From Clostridia bacterium (lineage in GTDB: Bacteria; Bacillota_A; Clostridia; Christensenellales; Aristaeellaceae): a stretch of DNA of 44,676 bases. Positions 41,620 through 44,676 of the stretch are shown here, in pieces. The stretch lies in contig JAFQIF010000059.1 in assembly GCA_017397695.1 (NCBI GenBank), positions 1-44,676 of the forward strand. Reading direction: 5' to 3'. The first letter of the stretch is position 1, and each line of letters begins with the position of its first letter. The notes beneath the pieces are model-generated. The model made no database searches, was not told the DNA's origin, and worked only from the letters and a program-made list of their open reading frames with translations. A program made the translations under genes and the position numbers.

Positions 41620-42120
41620 ATGAAGAGATTTCTTGCTGCGCTGGCGCTGATGCTGGTACTGCCGGTGCTGGCCAGCGCGAGCGTGCTGCTCGTGGAGCTG
41701 CCCGAAGAGGCGCAGATGGTGGAGAATGTTGCCTTTGACGATGGCGATTTCATTCAGACCTATCAGCTTGGCGGCGGTGCAAGCGTGCAGCTTGTGCGCT
41801 ACGCATCCTTTGAGATGACGCTGGGCGATCTGATTGCCAGCGAATGGGTTGGCGCGACGGATGTGCGTGAGCTGGGCATGAGCGAAGTGGGCGGCTGCCC
41901 AGCGCAGGGCCTGCGCTTTGCCTATCAGGAAGAAGGGCAGGATGCGCTGGATGTGACGCTGGTCGTTGTTGACGCGGATGAAACGCTGGTGTTTACGGCG
42001 GTATATCCTGCTGCGCTGGGCACGGCGCAGATCGACGCGTATGTGCAGGCGATGCTCTCCTCTATGGGCGTGAGCAGTGAGGGCACTGAGGCTGCCGATG
42101 CGACCGCCGAGGTTGGTTGA
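41620..42120 (+). CDS. Small secreted protein, unknown function
   Basis: A 166-residue protein with a signal peptide (MKRFLAALALMLVLPVLASAS, cleavage after ASA near residue 20). The mature part is strand-rich (FIQTYQLGGGASVQLVRYASFEMTLGDLIAS, DALDVTLVVVDADETLVFTAVYP) and ends in a flexible acidic tail. AAAGGAGG lies 8 nt before ATG 41620. The strand-helix pattern suggests a small lipid- or protein-binding fold, but I recognise no family. It may share a transcript with the dehydrogenase. Confidence 0.8.
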   Translation: MKRFLAALALMLVLPVLASASVLLVELPEEAQMVENVAFDDGDFIQTYQLGGGASVQLVRYASFEMTLGDLIASEWVGATDVRELGMSEVGGCPAQGLRFAYQEEGQDALDVTLVVVDADETLVFTAVYPAALGTAQIDAYVQAMLSSMGVSSEGTEAADATAEVG

Positions 42121-42138
42121 ACAAGAGAATAAGAAAAA

Positions 42139-42180
42139 CCTCCTTGGATCAAGAATGAGTGATCCAAGGAGGCTTTTCTT
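42139..42180. terminator. Terminator after the small secreted protein
   Basis: CCTCCTTGGATCA (42139-42151) pairs with TGATCCAAGGAGG (42160-42172), loop AGAATGAG, followed by CTTTTCTT; preceded by AAAAA for the minus strand. A strong, possibly bidirectional terminator. Confidence 0.92.
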
Positions 42181-42242
42181 ATAAGCAGATTTGCCTGCGG
42201 CACAGTACGCGCCGCGCTGGGAAGATCCGAATGTGCAGCGGC

Positions 42243-42307
42243 TTTAAACCGCAGCGAAGCGAAGAAGGGTCAAGGGACAATGTCCCTTGCAGGGGGACGG
42301 CGTCCCC
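42243..42307. repeat. Intergenic palindromic repeat, copy 6
   Basis: Anchor TTTAAACCGCAGCGAAGCGA is followed by CAAGGGAC-AAT-GTCCCTTG (42271-42289) and GGGGAC-GGC-GTCCCC (42293-42307). It lies between two convergent genes, 9 bp beyond the ABC-F stop codon. Confidence 0.78.
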
Positions 42308-42315
42308 AACGTCTC

Positions 42316-43872
42316 TTACAGAATCTTCGTCGTCCACTTGCTACAGTCCCAGACTTCGCTGACGACGTCCATATAGAACTCCGGCTCATGGCAGATGAGC
42401 AGGATGGAGCCCTTGTAGGCCTTGAGTGCGCGCTTAAGTTCGTCCTTGGCGTCCTGGTCGAGGTGGTTGGTCGGCTCGTCCAGAAGGAGAATGTTGGTTT
42501 CACGATTGATCAGCTTGCACAGACGTACCTTGGCCTGCTCGCCGCCGCTGAGCACGCGCACCTGGCTTTCGATGTGCTTGGTGGTCAGGCCGCATTTTGC
42601 CAGCGCGGCGCGCACCTCCGCCTGATTGAGCGTGGGGAATTCCTTCCAGATTTCTTCGATACAGGTCGTGGCGTTGTCTGCTGCCACTTCCTGTTCAAAG
42701 TAGCCGATCATCAGATAATTGCCCAATTCCACGCTGCCTGAAAGCGGGGGAATAAGACCGAGGATGCTGCGCAGCAGCGTGGTCTTGCCGATGCCGTTTG
42801 CGCCGACAAGCGCGATCTTCTGGCCGCTTTCCATAGACAGGGAGAGCGGCTTTGAGAGCGGCTCGCCGTAGCCGATGACCAGATCCTGCGTCTGGAAGAT
42901 GTAGCGACCGGGCGCGCGACCGGGTTTGAAGTTGAACTCCGGTTTGGGCTTTTCCGCGCTGAGCTCGATGAGCTCCATTTTGTCCAGCTTCTTCTGACGG
43001 GACATGGCCATGTTTCGGGTTGCCACGCGCGCCTTGTTGCGGTTTACAAAATCCTTGAGTTCGCTGATCTCCTGCTGCTGGCGCTTGTAGGCGGCTTCCA
43101 GCTGGGCCTGCTGCATGGCGTAGACCTCTTTGAAGCGGTCGTAGTTGCCGACATAGCGGCCCAGTTTGCGGTTTTCCATATGATAGACGATGTTGATGAC
43201 GGAGTTGAGGAAGGGAATGTCGTGGGAGATGAGAATGAATGCGTTTTCGTATTCGATCAGATAGCGCTTGAGCCAGGTAATGTGCTCTTCGTCGAGGTAG
43301 TTGGTCGGCTCGTCCAGCAGCAGAATATCCGGCTTTTCCAGCAGCAGCTTGGCCAGCAGGAGCTTGGTGCGCTGGCCGCCGCTCAGATCGGTGACCTGGC
43401 GGTCCAGGCCCACATCCATAAATCCGAAAGCTTGGGCGACCTCATCGACCTTTGAATCGATATTGAAAAAGTCGTGGCTGTCCAGCGTCTCCTGAATGAC
43501 GCCCAGCTCCTCGAGCATCTGCGCCATTTCGTCTTCGCCGGCGCTTTCCAGCTGCGCACAGATGTCGTTCATGCGCGCTTCCAGATCAAACAGATGCGCA
43601 AATGCGCTGCGCAGCACATCGCCGATGGTCATCCCCGGAGAAAGTACGGCGTGCTGATCCAGATAGCCCACGCGGACATTCTTCGCCCACTCAATGGAGC
43701 CTTCGTCGGGCTGCAGCTTGCCGGTGATGGTGTTCATGAAGGTGGATTTGCCTTCGCCATTTGCGCCGATGAGACCGATATGCTCGCCCTTGAGCAGGCG
43801 GAAGGACACATCTTCGAAGATGGCGCGGTCGCCAAAGCCGTGGAAGAGATGTTCTACGGTTAAAATGCTCAT
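42316..43872 (-). CDS. ABC-F family ATPase
   Basis: A 518-residue soluble protein with two ABC domains and no membrane helices, acting at the ribosome. Domain 1 has Walker A GANGEGKST, LSGGQRTKLLLAKLLL and ILLLDEPTNYLD; domain 2 has GANGIGKTTLL, LSGGEQAKVRLCKLI and ILLLDEPTNHLD. The linker between them is the helical ABC-F arm (VYAMQQAQLEAAYKRQQQEI). Length and sequence suit housekeeping translation factors such as YdiF rather than the antibiotic-resistance class, though the arm decides that and I cannot compare it. ATG 43872 has AAGGAG 6 nt upstream; the longer frame lacks one. Confidence 0.92.
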   Translation of the reverse strand: MSILTVEHLFHGFGDRAIFEDVSFRLLKGEHIGLIGANGEGKSTFMNTITGKLQPDEGSIEWAKNVRVGYLDQHAVLSPGMTIGDVLRSAFAHLFDLEARMNDICAQLESAGEDEMAQMLEELGVIQETLDSHDFFNIDSKVDEVAQAFGFMDVGLDRQVTDLSGGQRTKLLLAKLLLEKPDILLLDEPTNYLDEEHITWLKRYLIEYENAFILISHDIPFLNSVINIVYHMENRKLGRYVGNYDRFKEVYAMQQAQLEAAYKRQQQEISELKDFVNRNKARVATRNMAMSRQKKLDKMELIELSAEKPKPEFNFKPGRAPGRYIFQTQDLVIGYGEPLSKPLSLSMESGQKIALVGANGIGKTTLLRSILGLIPPLSGSVELGNYLMIGYFEQEVAADNATTCIEEIWKEFPTLNQAEVRAALAKCGLTTKHIESQVRVLSGGEQAKVRLCKLINRETNILLLDEPTNHLDQDAKDELKRALKAYKGSILLICHEPEFYMDVVSEVWDCSKWTTKIL

Positions 43873-43996
43873 GATATACTCCTTGTATCCGGTTGGTGGC
43901 GGCGCCGAAGACACAAAAGCATATTGCAGACAGGCGCAGCAAATCTTATTATAACATACGCGGGAGGAGCGTGGGAAGCCCTATTCGCCCGGACGG

Positions 43997-44016
43997 CGCT
44001 TTATTTGAATAAAGCG
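43997..44016. promoter_or_regulatory. Palindrome, operator candidate
   Basis: CGCTTTATT-TG-AATAAAGCG, a perfect 9-bp inverted repeat with 2-bp centre. It shares the inner TTATTnnAATAA with the palindrome at 44208-44227, so a common regulator is possible. Confidence 0.45.
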
Positions 44017-44166
44017 TGAAGCGGCGCCGCCCGGCGCGTGCAGCAGGAACAGAGGATGATACATATTCCCTACAAATGTGCATAAACCCTAATCGTTTTC
44101 GTTCATTTGAGATGGACAGAACGTCCGAAAATTTACGAAAAACATATAAGGAATATCCAAATTCAC

Positions 44167-44194
44167 TTGACACGGCTGATGGTTATGATATAAT
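44167..44194 (+). promoter_or_regulatory. Promoter of the substrate-binding protein gene
   Basis: TTGACA (44167-44172), a 16-bp spacer and TATAAT (44189-44194), both perfect. The start codon is about 100 nt downstream, leaving a long leader that contains two inverted repeats. Confidence 0.9.
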
Positions 44195-44207
44195 ATTGCC
44201 AAACTTA

Positions 44208-44254
44208 GGAGTTATTGTAATAACTCCGTTGCGCAAACCGATTGCTTTGCGCAA
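44208..44254. promoter_or_regulatory. Inverted repeats in the leader, operator candidates
   Basis: GGAGTTATT-GT-AATAACTCC (44208-44227) starts just downstream of the promoter, near the transcription start. TTGCGCAAA (44229-44237) and TTTGCGCAA (44246-44254) form a 9-bp inverted repeat with an 8-bp centre. Either could be the site of a LacI- or ROK-type sugar repressor, or a leader hairpin; no regulator gene is in view. Confidence 0.55.
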
Positions 44255-44295
44255 GAAACAGCGGTTCGCCGCAGAAATAAAAAGGAGGTTTCCCT

Positions 44296-44676
44296 ATGAA
44301 GAAGATCCTCTCTCTGGTCCTGGTTCTCGCGATGATCGTGATCGCGGGCTCTGCTTTCGCCGAGGAGAAGATCACGCTGAACGTGTGGTCCTTCACCAAC
44401 GAGCTCGAAGGCATGATCGAAAAGTACTACAAGCCGTCTCATCCGAACGTTGAGATCAAGTACACCCTGTATCCGACCGACAACGGTGAGTACACCTCCA
44501 AGGTCGATACCATCATGGCTGCTGACGCCGCTGGCGCCGAAGCGCCCGACATCTTCACTCTCGAGGCGGCCTTCGTCAAGAAGTACGTCAACAGCGATGT
44601 CACCGCTGACCTGATGGGCACCGTGGGCATCACCGAGGAAGAAGTCGCTGCTGCGATCCCGGTCATGAAGCAGATC
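44296..44676 (+). CDS. ABC sugar transporter substrate-binding protein, partial
   Basis: The first 127 residues of a secreted or lipid-free periplasmic-type binding protein. The signal peptide MKKILSLVLVLAMIVIAGSAFA (about 1-22) is followed by EEKITLNVWSFTNELEGMIEKYYKP, typical of cluster 1 carbohydrate binding proteins; ADAAGAEAPDIFTLEAAFVKKY continues the first lobe. No Cys lies at the cleavage site, so it is not an obvious lipoprotein. AAAGGAGG lies 7 nt before ATG 44296. The rest, and the permease genes expected after it, are outside the window. Confidence 0.92.
   Translation, partial: MKKILSLVLVLAMIVIAGSAFAEEKITLNVWSFTNELEGMIEKYYKPSHPNVEIKYTLYPTDNGEYTSKVDTIMAADAAGAEAPDIFTLEAAFVKKYVNSDVTADLMGTVGITEEEVAAAIPVMKQI

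Larger units (their letters stand above)
43873..44295. other. Divergent intergenic region before the ABC transporter gene
   Basis: No gene is supported. It holds the ABC-F promoter (TATAAT 43948-43953 on the minus strand, weak -35 TTCCCA 43972-43977), two palindromes of similar layout (43997-44016 and 44208-44227), the promoter at 44167-44194, and an inverted repeat at 44229-44254. Frames at 44016-44453 are shadows. Confidence 0.7.

Noticed and set aside
1..44676. CRISPR arrays, insertion sequences, rRNA
   Set aside because: No regularly spaced repeats, transposase frames with terminal repeats, or rRNA segments were seen on either strand.

Overview
The window looks like the chromosome of a spore-forming Bacillota of class Clostridia with fairly high G+C. 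The pointers are spoIIE followed by tilS-hpt-ftsH (the classical Firmicutes order), a class III fructose-1,6-bisphosphatase, the paired UPF0237/UPF0210 genes, a PepF-type oligoendopeptidase, a VanW-like protein, and TTGACA/TATAAT promoters with AGGAGG ribosome sites. I cannot name a genus from the sequence alone.

Positions 1-6667 are one end of an integrated mobile element; the other end lies outside the window. A tyrosine integrase sits beside the 3' end of a tRNA-Pro(GGG) gene, the probable attachment site. Going left from it come a cargo gene with its own promoter and terminator (4260-5144), a serine resolvase, a small helical protein, an ArdC antirestriction protein behind a hairpin-rich leader, two small accessory genes, an XRE repressor facing them across a symmetric operator/promoter region (1595-1703), and a block of tiny genes starting with a ribbon-helix-helix protein. 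One of these tiny genes carries two in-frame TAG codons, yet its frame and its coupling to the next gene are intact.

Positions 6668-29031 are ordinary chromosome: tRNA-Pro, a membrane-anchored protein, rmuC, then spoIIE, tilS, hpt, ftsH, a PHP phosphoesterase, a VanW-like protein and ridA. Then come fbp, a HAD phosphatase and the UPF0237/UPF0210 pair. After these are pepF, a small acidic protein, a membrane protein, a HAD-thymidylate kinase fusion, mnmA and a DUF5662-type protein.

Positions 29032-44676 hold a collagen-like protein (minus strand), a glycosyltransferase with a helical repeat tail, a D,D-carboxypeptidase, an RluB-type pseudouridine synthase, a 926-residue membrane-anchored repeat protein, a NusG-II protein, an acyltransferase, endonuclease IV, a ketopantoate reductase, a type I asparaginase (minus) divergent from a D-2-hydroxyacid dehydrogenase, a small secreted protein, an ABC-F ATPase (minus), and the start of a sugar-type ABC transporter binding protein behind a promoter with palindromic operator candidates.

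Two features span the host part. A family of short intergenic palindromes, often attached to an AGCGAAGCGAAG-type anchor, lies in at least six gaps between 18.4 and 42.3 kb. None of the 32 complete host genes ends in TAG (17 TAA, 15 TGA). No CRISPR array, insertion sequence or rRNA gene is visible.
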